Assembly (NCBI RefSeq): GCF_000331735.1
Contig: NC_020126.1
Span: forward strand, 8,249,501 to 8,313,500
Reading direction: 5' to 3'
Source: Myxococcus stipitatus DSM 14675
GTDB lineage: Bacteria; Myxococcota; Myxococcia; Myxococcales; Myxococcaceae
DNA length: 64,000 nucleotides
Shown here: positions 23,309-31,982 of the stretch, piece by piece
Layout: the number at the start of each line of letters is the position of its first letter
How positions within the stretch are numbered: the stretch's first letter is position 1
The notes under the pieces: generated by a model
The model's database searches: none
Told to the model about the DNA's origin: nothing
What the model saw: only the letters and a program-made list of their open reading frames with translations
Position numbers and translations under genes: made by a program

Positions 23309-24652
23309 TCACACCGTCGCCAGACGCAGCACCGTCTCGGGGCGTGGGTCCTTCGCCCACGCCTCGAGCAACACCGCCGCCGGAGAGCGCTTCGACGCCG
23401 CCACTTCCGCCAGCGGGTCCAACAGCGGCGCGTCCGCGGCATCCAGCCGCTGCAGGCCCCGCCGTGCAATCCCCACCATCTCCTCCGCCAACCGGTACAG
23501 CTCCTGGGAGCCCAGCCGCCCCTCCAGCCCCTCGCGGCGCGCGGTGTCGTGGAAGGCCAGGTGCTCGGCGTACGTGAGCTTCGGCAGGAGCTTCTCCGCC
23601 TCGTCCAGCGCGGTGGTGTCGTAGAGGATGCCTCGCCACAGCGCCGCCAGCGCGCCCGTCATCCCCGCGGTGCCGCAGTCCGCGCCACGCACCTCCAGGA
23701 CCTTCTTCAGCCGCACCTCGGGGAAGAGCGTGGACAGGTGGTCCGTCCAGTCGTCCATGTCCGCGGGCTGTCCCTCGAACCCGTCGCTCAGGAGCTGCCG
23801 GAACGTGAGCTTCGGGTGCAGGTACTGCCCGTTGCGACGCAGGAAGAGCAGCGGCGCATCCATCGCCCACTCGACATAGGCGCGGTACGAGAACGAACCA
23901 TCGAAGAACGCGGGCAGGTACCCACAGCGCGTCGGGTCCACCTCGTCCCAGACGCGGTTGCGGAAGGACATGTAGCCGGAGGGCTTGCCCTCCACCAACG
24001 GGCTGTTGGCGTACAGCGCGTTCATGAGGGGCGCCAGCCGCGCCACCACCACCGTCTTCCGGACGCAGTCCGCCTCATCCGTCCAGTCGAGCGACACCTG
24101 CCCCGTGGCCGTCATCAACATCATGTTGAGCGCCAGCCGACCGCGCTCCGGCAGGGTGCGCCGCATCACCAGGTAGCGCGTCTTGGGCATCCACGGCATC
24201 GACGCCGTCGACCCCGTGAGGCGGTACCCCAGCGTCACCAGCCGCAGCCCCAACTCCCCCGCCGCCGCCTTCACCTGCGCCAGGTGCGCCAGGTTCTCCG
24301 CATGGGCCTCGCGGGCCGTGACGAAGGGACTGCCGGACAGCTCGAACTGTCCACCCGGCTCCAGGGAGATGGTCGCCGCGCCCTGCGCCTGCTGGAGCGC
24401 GATGATGGGGGACTCGGGCGTCTCCCGGAACGGGACGTAGCCGTCCGGGGCCAGCCGGCTCAACAGCGCCCCCACCCCCGACGCCCCCTCATAGGGAACG
24501 GGCGAGTCGCCGCCGACCGGAAACAGGAGCTTTTCGTGCTCCAGGCCCAGGCGCAGTGCGCCATGAGGCTTCTCGGCGGACCGGAAACCCGTCACCAGCA
24601 TGTCGACGGAGGTGATGGGTTCGGAAGCAGCTCGCTTGAGGTCGAGGGACAT
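23309..24652 (-). CDS. gshA: Glutamate-cysteine ligase
   Basis: First step of glutathione synthesis: ATP-dependent ligation of Glu and Cys. The 447-residue protein matches the plant/alphaproteobacterial GshA type (GCS2 family): RLGLEHEKLLFP near 35, ISLEPGGQFELSGSP near 95-110, STASMPWMPKTRY near 149-161, QVSLDWTDEADCVRK, and VEGKPSGYMSFRNRVW. Length and motif order are normal. gshB is not adjacent. Divergent from the EI24-family gene, with 61 bp between starts, so the two share a compact promoter region containing the AT-rich TATATAA at 24663-24669. Confidence 0.93.
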   Translation of the reverse strand: MSLDLKRAASEPITSVDMLVTGFRSAEKPHGALRLGLEHEKLLFPVGGDSPVPYEGASGVGALLSRLAPDGYVPFRETPESPIIALQQAQGAATISLEPGGQFELSGSPFVTAREAHAENLAHLAQVKAAAGELGLRLVTLGYRLTGSTASMPWMPKTRYLVMRRTLPERGRLALNMMLMTATGQVSLDWTDEADCVRKTVVVARLAPLMNALYANSPLVEGKPSGYMSFRNRVWDEVDPTRCGYLPAFFDGSFSYRAYVEWAMDAPLLFLRRNGQYLHPKLTFRQLLSDGFEGQPADMDDWTDHLSTLFPEVRLKKVLEVRGADCGTAGMTGALAALWRGILYDTTALDEAEKLLPKLTYAEHLAFHDTARREGLEGRLGSQELYRLAEEMVGIARRGLQRLDAADAPLLDPLAEVAASKRSPAAVLLEAWAKDPRPETVLRLATV

Positions 24653-24713
24653 GTGCGCGCCCTATATAACGGGGACCTCCGGACCCGCTTTCGATTTGCG
24701 CACCGCGCCCGCC

Positions 24714-25535
24714 ATGAGCCCCACCTCTCCCGTCCCCACCCTCTCCCCCCAGGCCCGCCTGTCCGATTTCTTCCAGGGACTGGGACTGCTTGGCCGAGCC
24801 TCCGGCCTCATCTTCCGCTCCCGCCGGCTCTTCGTCCTGTCCGCCCTGTGCGCCGCGGTCACCGCCGTCGCCCTGGTGGGCCTGGCCTGGCTCCTGTGGA
24901 ACCACGCCCCGCGCCTGCTGGGCTCACTCTGGACCCTCCCCGACTCCTGGTACGGCCGAGGCGCCTGGTACACCCTCCTGGTCCTCACCTCGCTCGTGCT
25001 CTGGGTGGTGGGGGCCAACATCGTCCCCCCGCTGCTCCTGGCCCCCCTCCAGGACCCCATCTCCGAGGTCACCGAGTCCCTCTGCGGAGGCGGCGAAGGC
25101 CCGCCCTTCAGCCTCGCGGGCTTCATGCGGGGCATCGTCACGGGCGTGGCGCACACCCTGGCCCGGCTCTTCTTCCTCGTCGCCGGGCTGACGCTCTTGT
25201 TGCCCCTGCATCTGATTCCCGGGGTGGGGAGCGTCTTGTGGACGGTGCTCGGCGGCCTGTGGACCATGACCTGGATGGCGGGCGAGTTCCTGGCCGCGCC
25301 CATGACACGGCACCTCTACCCCTTCGCCGAGGTGCGGCGGATGCTCCGTGAGCGCCGCGCCCTCTGCCTCGGCCTGGGGGCGGGCGTCTATGTCCTCTTG
25401 TGGCTGCCCATCCTGAACACCTTCTTCCTCCCGGTGGCCATCGTCGCGGGCACCCTGCTCTACCGGGGCCTGCGCCAGGCGGGCGTCCTCCCCCCGCCGC
25501 CCAGCGGCCAGGCAGGGGGCGGTGCCCTGAAATAA
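24714..25535 (+). CDS. EI24/CysZ-like integral membrane protein
   Basis: A 273-residue protein with four to six hydrophobic segments (about 38-58, 88-108, 150-172, 178-198, 225-250). The pattern GLIFRSRRLFVLSALCAAVTA at the N-terminus and LLLAPLQDPISEVTE in the first loop is characteristic of the EI24 domain family, which includes CysZ, a sulfate importer. Sulfate transport is not implied by context, although divergence from gshA (a cysteine-consuming enzyme) is suggestive. Start ATG giving MSPTSPVPTL; upstream in-frame ATG would overlap gshA. Confidence 0.78.
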   Translation: MSPTSPVPTLSPQARLSDFFQGLGLLGRASGLIFRSRRLFVLSALCAAVTAVALVGLAWLLWNHAPRLLGSLWTLPDSWYGRGAWYTLLVLTSLVLWVVGANIVPPLLLAPLQDPISEVTESLCGGGEGPPFSLAGFMRGIVTGVAHTLARLFFLVAGLTLLLPLHLIPGVGSVLWTVLGGLWTMTWMAGEFLAAPMTRHLYPFAEVRRMLRERRALCLGLGAGVYVLLWLPILNTFFLPVAIVAGTLLYRGLRQAGVLPPPPSGQAGGGALK

Positions 25536-25621
25536 ACGCCGCCACCGACTGTCGGTCCCACCTGGACGGGAACGCAGTGCCCACCAGGGACGTTCTGCCT
25601 CTTCAGCGGGGAGTCGACGCC

Positions 25622-25650
25622 TTGAAGCACCAGGAGGCCGTGATTAGGCT
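25622..25650 (+). promoter_or_regulatory. Candidate sigma-70 promoter upstream of the S41 protease
   Basis: TTGAAG (25622-25627), 17-bp spacer, TAGGCT (25645-25650). Four of six -35 bases match and the -10 keeps T1, A2 and T6. It lies about 100 bp upstream of the protease start in a 213-bp gap. Weak but correctly spaced. Confidence 0.3.
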
Positions 25651-25748
25651 TGCCTGGCCGCTTCAATGCCCAGCTACCGTTTCAAAGGTTCGGATTTTCT
25701 AGGCATTTCACGCCACACCCCGGGGCGCTCCAACGCGCTCCAGCTTGG

Positions 25749-28700
25749 ATGAATCACATGCCGCGTTTTCTCCGCCGCATCACCGCTGTTGCCGTGCTCC
25801 TCGGTGCCTGGGCACTCGTGGGCAGCCACCGCGCGCCGATTCCGCTGATGATGGGCGCTGCCGAGGCCGGGCAGGGACAGGGGACCTGGGACGGCAGCCT
25901 GCCCACCGCCAAGGGCGAGAAAGCTCCTCACGACCTCAACAGCCTTCGCGTGCTGACCAAGGTCATCCTCTACGTGAAGGAGAACTACGTCGACCCCAAG
26001 CGCATCAAGCCGAAGGAGATGATGATCTCCTCGCTGGAGTACGTGGAGAAGAGCGTCCCGGACGTCCTCGTCGACGGCAACGCGGAGACGGGCAAGCTGT
26101 CCGTCAACGTCAACGGCAAGACGCGGGAGTTCGACATCGGGCATGTCGACTCGCTGTGGAAGATGTCCTTCGCGCTCAAGGACGTGTTCGACTTCCTGTC
26201 GAAGAACATGCGTCCCATCGAGGACACGCGCGACATCGAGTACGCGGCGGTCAACGGCATGCTGTCCACGCTGGACCCGCACTCGGTGCTGCTGCGGCCG
26301 GAGCTGTACCGGGAGATGAAGCTGTCCACCAAGGGCGAGTTCGGTGGCCTGGGCTTCGTCATCCAGATGCGCGAGGGCAACCTCACCGTCGTCAAGGTGC
26401 TGCCCAAGACGCCCGCGCACCGCGCCGGCATCCAGAAGGATGACCGCATCAAGAAGATTGGCGAGGAGTCCACCGTCAACATGGACCTCAACGAGGCCGT
26501 GTCCAAGCTGCGCGGCCCGGTGGACAGCCGCATCACGATTACGGTGGAGCGCGACGGCTGGGACAAGCCCCGCGTGATGACGCTGGCGCGCGCGATGATC
26601 TCCATCGAGAGCGTGCAGCACAAGATGCTCGCCGGGAACGTGGGCTACATCCGCCTGAAGAACTTCCAGGGCAACACCACGCGAGACCTGGAGGCGGGGC
26701 TGAGCGAGCTGCGCAAGCAGGCCGACGCCAAGGGCGGCTTCAAGGGCCTGGTGCTGGACCTGCGCGGCAACCCGGGCGGTCTGCTCGAGCAGGCCATCCA
26801 GGTGTCCGACACGTTCCTGTCCAACGGCACCATCGTCGCGACGGTGGGCCTGTCGGACAAGCTGCGGGAGGAGAAGCGCGCGCGCCCCACGGAGGGCGAG
26901 GACGCGTACCCCATCGCGGTGCTGGTCAACGCAGGCAGCGCCTCCGCGTCGGAAATCGTGGCGGGCGCGCTGAAGAACCTCAACCGAGCGGTCATCATCG
27001 GCCGGCAGACGTTCGGCAAGGGCAGCGTGCAGGTGCTGTACGACTTCCCGGATGACAGCGCGCTGAAGCTGACCATCGCCAAGTACCTGACGCCCGGTGA
27101 CGTCTCCATCCAGGAGGTCGGCATCGTCCCGGACATCCAGCTGGTGCCCACGCGGGTCACCGACGAGCGCGTGGACGTGTTCGCGTCGCGCCGCTCCATG
27201 GGTGAGGCGGACCTGGACCAGCACTTCGGCAACCCGGACTCGGCCACCGTCGCGAAGAAGCGCGAGGACGTGCTGGACCGCGAGAAGCCGCGCGAGAGCC
27301 TCAAGTACCTGAAGGTCGACCCCAAGCAGCAGGAGAAGCTGGCCACCGCCGCCAAGGAGGAGCCCAAGACGGCGCCGAAGACGGCGGCGACGGAGAAGCA
27401 CCCCGAGCAGAAGAAGCATGGGGAGAACGACCCGCTGCTCGACACGGCGGGCCAGGGCGAGGACCTGGACGACCAGCTCGACGCGGAGTCGCAGGACGAA
27501 ATCAAGGAGGACTTCGAGGTGCAGTTCGCGCGCGACTACGTGCTGCGCGCGCCGGCCAACACCCGTCAGCAGCAGCTGCAGCAGGGCAAGGGCTTCATCG
27601 AGCAGAAGCGCCGCGAGGAAGAGGCGCGCATCAACGCCGCCATCGCCGCGCTGGGCGTGGACTGGAGCCCGGGCCCGACGCCCAAGAGCGTGCAGCTGGC
27701 CGCGACGCTCTCGCCTTCTCCGGACGCGAAGATTGCCGCCGGCGACATGCTGGAGATGGTGGTGACGGCGGAGAACAAGGGCACCGAGCCGCTCAAGCGC
27801 GTGCGCGCGTGGACGGAGAGCGACAACGCCTTCCTGGACCGCCGCGAGTTCCTCTTCGGTGCGCTGAACCCGGGTGAGAAGAAGTCGTGGAAGGTGAAGG
27901 TGCGGCTGCCCAAGGACCTGACCAGCCGCCGCGACGACGTGACGGTGCGCTTCTTCGACGACCACGGCGCGCTGCCGGAGACGCGGGTGGCGGAGCTGAA
28001 CTTCGTGGAGCTGCCGCGCCCGTCCTTCGCGTTCAACTGGCAGGTCATCGACGACTGCGCCACGTGCAACAGCGACGGCGTGGTGCAGCGGGGCGAGTCC
28101 GTGGCGGTGATGCTCGACGTGACGAACGTGGGCACCGGCGTCGCGCTGGACTCCTTCACCCAAATCAAGAATGGCGGCGACGCGAACATCTTCATCGAGA
28201 AGGGCCGCTTCAAGCTGGGCGAGCTCAAGCCGGGCGAGACGAAGACGGCGCGGTTCCAGGTGGAGGTGAAGAAGGGCTACAAGGGCGACACCTTCCCGCT
28301 GAAGCTGGCCATCATCGACGAGCCGCTGGAGGAGTTCGTCATGGAGAAGATGGAGCTGCCGGTGACGGACGCCGGGGTGGCGACGCTGGACGCGAAGAAG
28401 GGCCAGGTCCGCCTGTCGGAGAAGACGGAGCTCCTGGGCTCGCCGGTGGCGGAAGGCCGTCCGGTGGCTCGGGTGAACGCGGCCTCCGCGGTGCTTCCGG
28501 TGGAGGCGGCGAACAAGGGCTTCTACCGCGTGGAGATGGAGAAGGGCCGCTTCGCCTTCGTGCGCGCGCAGGATGCGCGTGAGGTGAAGTCGGGCAAGGC
28601 CGCCGCGCCGAAGCTGGCGCTGACGACCACCCGCCGTCCTCCGGACATCCGGCTGGAGGTGGACCCGTCCGCGGGAGGCCTGGTTGCCAACGGGGACAAG

Positions 28701-28991
28701 TTCACCCTGTCCGGCGTGGTGGCGGACCCCAACGGCCTGTTGGACGTCTACGTGCTGGTGAATGACCAGAAGGTCTTCTTCAAGGGCGTGGACCCCAAGG
28801 GCGGCGAGCCCAACACGTTGAAGTTCTCCACCGAGTTCGCGCTGAAGGAGGGCAACAACAACGTGCTGGTGGTGGCCCGCGAGAGCACCGACTTCGCCAG
28901 CCGCCGCACGCTGGTCATCCGCCGCCGCCCGGCGGAGGTGGCGCAGAAGGTCTCCAGCCCGGTGCCTGGCGGGACGAAGCCCCAGGCGCAA
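25749..28991 (+). CDS. S41 C-terminal-processing protease with long C-terminal extension
   Basis: Periplasmic serine protease, 1080 residues, about twice the usual CtpA length. A signal anchor (TAVAVLLGAWALVG) precedes an N-terminal helical region, a PDZ domain (about 195-275; GEFGGLGFVIQMREGN, PAHRAGIQKDDRI) and the S41 catalytic domain. The Ser-Lys dyad is Ser399 (in GSASASEIVAG) and Lys424 (in TFGKGSVQ), 25 residues apart as in the family. After about residue 500 come a charged linker, two CARDB/Ig-like beta domains, an SH3-like segment (KKGQVRLSEKTELLG) and a last Ig-like domain. A start at ATG 25758 is equally possible. A strong terminator follows. Confidence 0.92.
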
Positions 28992-29021
28992 TAAGCGCGG
29001 TTTTCAACCCACCGCCGAATC

Positions 29022-29081
29022 CGGGCGGTCCGTCCGACGGGGTTCCTCAGGGAGCCCCTCGGGGGGACCGCCCGTTTTGTT
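29022..29081 (+). terminator. Rho-independent terminator after the S41 protease gene
   Basis: Perfect 10-bp stem CGGGCGGTCC (29022-29031) and GGACCGCCCG (29065-29074), followed immediately by TTTTGTT. A second hairpin (GGGGTTC...GAGCCCC) is nested in the loop. Confidence 0.8.
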
Positions 29082-29162
29082 GACGCTCCTTGCAGGCAGG
29101 CGTTAGCGTCCGACGCCGTGGGGTGCCCCCGGCCGGTGGGTTCCCGGGAGGCGGTGACTCGA

Positions 29163-30083
29163 ATGCGGACGTTCAGTCGGTGGTTCGCCCTGGCGGTGAG
29201 TGTCTCTGGAGCGACCGCGTACGCGGACGACAATGACCTGCGCATCGCCGACTTCGGGAACCCCAAGGCCAGCACCACGGGCGGGTCCACGAACTTCGCC
29301 GCCAACGCGGACTTCCAAGCCTTCGCCCGGGTCATGGGCGCCGCCATCACCTCGGCGAACCTGATGCCCCCGGAGACGACGGGGCACTCCGCCTGGGCCA
29401 TCAACGCGGAGTTGTCCGTGGTGTCCCTGCCGGACAGCGTGCGCATCCCCACGGAGAATCCGGACCAGCCCTCCACGGTGCTCATCCCGTCCGTGCACGT
29501 GCGCAAGGGCCTGCCCTTCTCGCTGGAGCTCGGCGGGCGCGTGGGCTGGGTGGAGAAGAGCAGCCAGGTGGTGGCCACCGGCGAGGTGAAGTGGGCCGCC
29601 AACGAAGGCTTCACGTGGCTGCCGGACGTGGGCGTGCGCGGACACGTGACGAAGCTGTTCGGCGCTCGCGACTTGAACCTGACGGTGCTGGGCCTGGACA
29701 TCGGCGTCGGCAAGCAGTTCCCGCTGGGCGGCATGGTGACGCTGACGCCCTACGGCGGCCTGGACCTGGGCTTCGTCGGCGCCACCACGAGCCGCCTCGA
29801 TTTCAACCCGTCGCGCAGCTACGAGGACTCCACCGCGAACAACTCGCGCGCGGCGCTGGAGGACACGGGCAGCTACAAGAAGGTGTCCTTCGGCGACAAC
29901 ATGAACCAGCGCCTCTATGGCGGCGTGCGGTTCATCGGCGGCGTGCTGCAACTGGGCGCGGAGCTGTCGCTGACGCGCACCGGCAGCGTCGACACGCCTC
30001 GCGCGGACAATCCCAACGCGGTGGAGGACCGGGGCCTGCCCGCGGTGTTCGCCGTCAGCACGACGCTCGGCCTGGACTTCTGA
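29163..30083 (+). CDS. Outer-membrane beta-barrel-like protein, unknown
   Basis: A 306-residue exported protein with a signal peptide (FSRWFALAVSVSGATAYA), then mostly amphipathic beta strands: VGWVEKSSQVVATGEVKWAA, NLTVLGLDIGVGKQF, TLTPYGGLDLGFVGATTSRL, LYGGVRFIGGVLQLGAELSL, ending VSTTLGLDF with a terminal Phe. These features indicate a 12-or-so-strand outer membrane protein; ligand or pore role is unknown. ATG chosen with GGGAGG 11 bases upstream; a GTG three codons earlier is too close to that site. Convergent with the glycerophosphodiesterase gene 10 bp away. Confidence 0.78.
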   Translation: MRTFSRWFALAVSVSGATAYADDNDLRIADFGNPKASTTGGSTNFAANADFQAFARVMGAAITSANLMPPETTGHSAWAINAELSVVSLPDSVRIPTENPDQPSTVLIPSVHVRKGLPFSLELGGRVGWVEKSSQVVATGEVKWAANEGFTWLPDVGVRGHVTKLFGARDLNLTVLGLDIGVGKQFPLGGMVTLTPYGGLDLGFVGATTSRLDFNPSRSYEDSTANNSRAALEDTGSYKKVSFGDNMNQRLYGGVRFIGGVLQLGAELSLTRTGSVDTPRADNPNAVEDRGLPAVFAVSTTLGLDF

Positions 30084-30093
30084 GGTCGGGTGT

Positions 30094-30819
30094 TCAGGCC
30101 ACGGCGCGCAGGGAGTCTCGCATCGCGCCGGGCCTGTTGGTGATGAGGTAGCTGACGCCCATCCGCTCGAGCTCTCGGGCTCGCGAGGCGTCATCCACCG
30201 TCCATGTCGCCACTCGTAGCCCCGCGGCGCGCCATGCGGCGATGCGCTCCGGGGTGCAGTCCCCGTGGAAGGGATGCACCGAGTGGGACGAGACGAGCGG
30301 GCTCACCGCGTAGGCCTGGACACTCCAGCGCCGGTCCGGGTCGATGAGGTAGCCCCGGCGCAGCTCGGGTGCGGCGGCGAGCAGCCGGAAGAGGCACATC
30401 GGGTTGAAGCTGGAGACGACGACACGCTCGGACACGCCCCGGCGCCGGACCAGGTCCGCGACCTTCTGGGCGAGGCCGTCGTCGTCGAAGCGCTCGCACT
30501 TGAGCTCGATGTTGATGATGAACTGCGGCGGGAGGGCCTCCAGCACTTCCTCCAGCAGGGGGATTCGCGCCGGGGCGAAGCCGAGCGGCGTGCCCACGTC
30601 GGCCTGGCGCAGCTTCCACCAGGGTGTGGCGCGCACCTCCCAGGGCAGGCCCGCGAGCCGCTCCAGTCGCTCATCGTGGCAGACCACCACCTCGCCCGAG
30701 CCGCACACCATGGCGTCCAGCTCCACACCGTCGGCGCCCTGACGGGCGGCCTCGGCGAAGGCTTCCAGGGTGTTCTCGGGGGCGTCGGCGGAGGCGCCTC
30801 GGTGGGCGAGCAGGAGCAT
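30094..30819 (-). CDS. Glycerophosphodiester phosphodiesterase
   Basis: Hydrolyses glycerophosphodiesters to glycerol-3-phosphate and an alcohol. The 241-residue protein starts MLLLAHRGASADAPENTLEAF, which holds the catalytic/metal residues HRG and E-N-T, followed by GVELDAMVCGSGEVVVCHDE (E-x-D and the second catalytic His). The C-terminal TIM-barrel motifs include INIELKCERF and LRVATWTVDD. No signal peptide from this start, so cytosolic. An in-frame upstream start would add 20 residues ahead of the conserved N-terminus and was rejected. Confidence 0.93.
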   Translation of the reverse strand: MLLLAHRGASADAPENTLEAFAEAARQGADGVELDAMVCGSGEVVVCHDERLERLAGLPWEVRATPWWKLRQADVGTPLGFAPARIPLLEEVLEALPPQFIINIELKCERFDDDGLAQKVADLVRRRGVSERVVVSSFNPMCLFRLLAAAPELRRGYLIDPDRRWSVQAYAVSPLVSSHSVHPFHGDCTPERIAAWRAAGLRVATWTVDDASRARELERMGVSYLITNRPGAMRDSLRAVA

Positions 30820-30932
30820 GGGGCCCAGTGTGCGCCGAAGGAGGCCTCTCGCGCAGCAGAAGTGCGGGCAGGCGTCCACGGGTAGACGCGCGGCTTGCCT
30901 CCCCCGCCCCTTTGCTGCACTGTGCCCTCATC

Positions 30933-31160
30933 ATGCTGGGCCTTGGCATCGGAGAAATCATCGTCCTCGGCTTCATCCTGCTGGTGGTCTTCTCGGCCGC
31001 CCGGATGGGCCAGCTTGGCAACGCGGTGGGCAAGTTCGTCTACTCGTTCCGCAAGGCCTCCAAGGGCGAGGACCTGGTCGACGCCAAGTCGCTGACGCAC
31101 CCGCGCCGAGGCTCCACCGACGCCGAGTACAGCGAGCCCGAGTCACCGCGCCGTCGCTAA
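30933..31160 (+). CDS. TatA/E-type twin-arginine translocase subunit
   Basis: A 75-residue protein with the TatA layout: short N-terminus, one membrane helix (LGIGEIIVLGFILLVVFSAAR), a hinge and an amphipathic helix (LGNAVGKFVYSFRKASKGED), then a charged tail. The TatA Phe-Gly hinge is altered (KLPELG is replaced by RMGQLG), which is frequent in paralogues. No tatB or tatC adjoins it. It would be a pore-forming or accessory TatA. The 113-bp gap to the divergent phosphodiesterase holds its promoter. Confidence 0.85.
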   Translation: MLGLGIGEIIVLGFILLVVFSAARMGQLGNAVGKFVYSFRKASKGEDLVDAKSLTHPRRGSTDAEYSEPESPRRR

Positions 31161-31175
31161 CCCGCTCCGCGCCCC

Positions 31176-31976
31176 TCAATCCACGTCGAGGTGTTCGCCG
31201 AGCTCGGGCGCCTGCCGTGGGCCCCGCACCGCGTCGGGTACTTCCGCCAACAATCGCTCTGCCTGCGCCCGCAGGGACGCGTGCACGGACTTGTCCGAGA
31301 CGAGCTCGCGCAGGTCCGCGGTGTTGAGCAGGGGGACGATTTTCGCACCCACGTCCGGCGGCAGGTACGGGTTGAAGGCGAGCGCACGGCGCACGGCGTG
31401 GCGCACGGACCAGCGGGCGGAGCGCCAGATTTCCAGCAGCGGCTCCGGACGCGCGGGGCGGCGGGCGGCGATGCGCACGACCAGGTCCTCGGTGAGCCGA
31501 GGATTGATGAGGACGTTGCGCAGCACGGAGGGGTTGCTGACGGTGGCCAGCCTCGACAGGGTGTCCGGGTCCCGGGTGAGGCGCGCCTGCTGCTTGAGGT
31601 GTCCCAGCGACTGGGAGAAGGCATGGGCGTCCGCGCGTGCGGCGGCGTCCGCGTTCATCTGGCGCTTCGCGGGGCCCTGGGCGAACAGGTCCGCCACCGT
31701 GTCCAGCGACTGCACATGCGCCAGCCGGCGCAGCGCATGGACGTGAGGGATGTGCTCGGACTCGCGCTGGAGCGCGGCCAGGAAGTCCGAGAGGACGCAG
31801 GCAGCGGGCTCCCAGCCCTGACGGGCCAGGGAGATGAGGTGGCCGACCAGCTCATTCGCGTCGAGCGGGTCTCCGCGCGAGAGCTCCCGTGCGGCGGCCT
31901 TGCGACGCACCTCCGCACCGCCTCCGAGCGCATGGAGGAATCGGGCGACGGTGCGTGCTTCCTCCAGCGTGGGCAT
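31176..31976 (-). CDS. Alpha-helical repeat protein, unknown function
   Basis: A 266-residue protein composed of helices with armadillo/HEAT- or LRV-like spacing: ARTVARFLHALGGGAEVR, HVHALRRLAHVQSLDTVADL, DTLSRLATVSNPSVLRNVLI, then LAFNPYLPPDVGAKIVPLL. The repeated (A/I)NPxLxxD pattern resembles leucine-rich-repeat variants. No signal or membrane segment. It starts 6 bp after the stop of the zinc-ribbon/DUF3426 gene, so the two are co-transcribed. Convergent with tatA-like. Function unknown. Confidence 0.72.
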   Translation of the reverse strand: MPTLEEARTVARFLHALGGGAEVRRKAAARELSRGDPLDANELVGHLISLARQGWEPAACVLSDFLAALQRESEHIPHVHALRRLAHVQSLDTVADLFAQGPAKRQMNADAAARADAHAFSQSLGHLKQQARLTRDPDTLSRLATVSNPSVLRNVLINPRLTEDLVVRIAARRPARPEPLLEIWRSARWSVRHAVRRALAFNPYLPPDVGAKIVPLLNTADLRELVSDKSVHASLRAQAERLLAEVPDAVRGPRQAPELGEHLDVD

Positions 31977-31982
31977 GGCGGC

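Noticed and set aside
25674-28991. 1105-codon open frame antisense to the S41 protease gene
   Set aside because: Same reasoning: the plus strand encodes a clear protease with catalytic motifs; the antisense frame is compositional.
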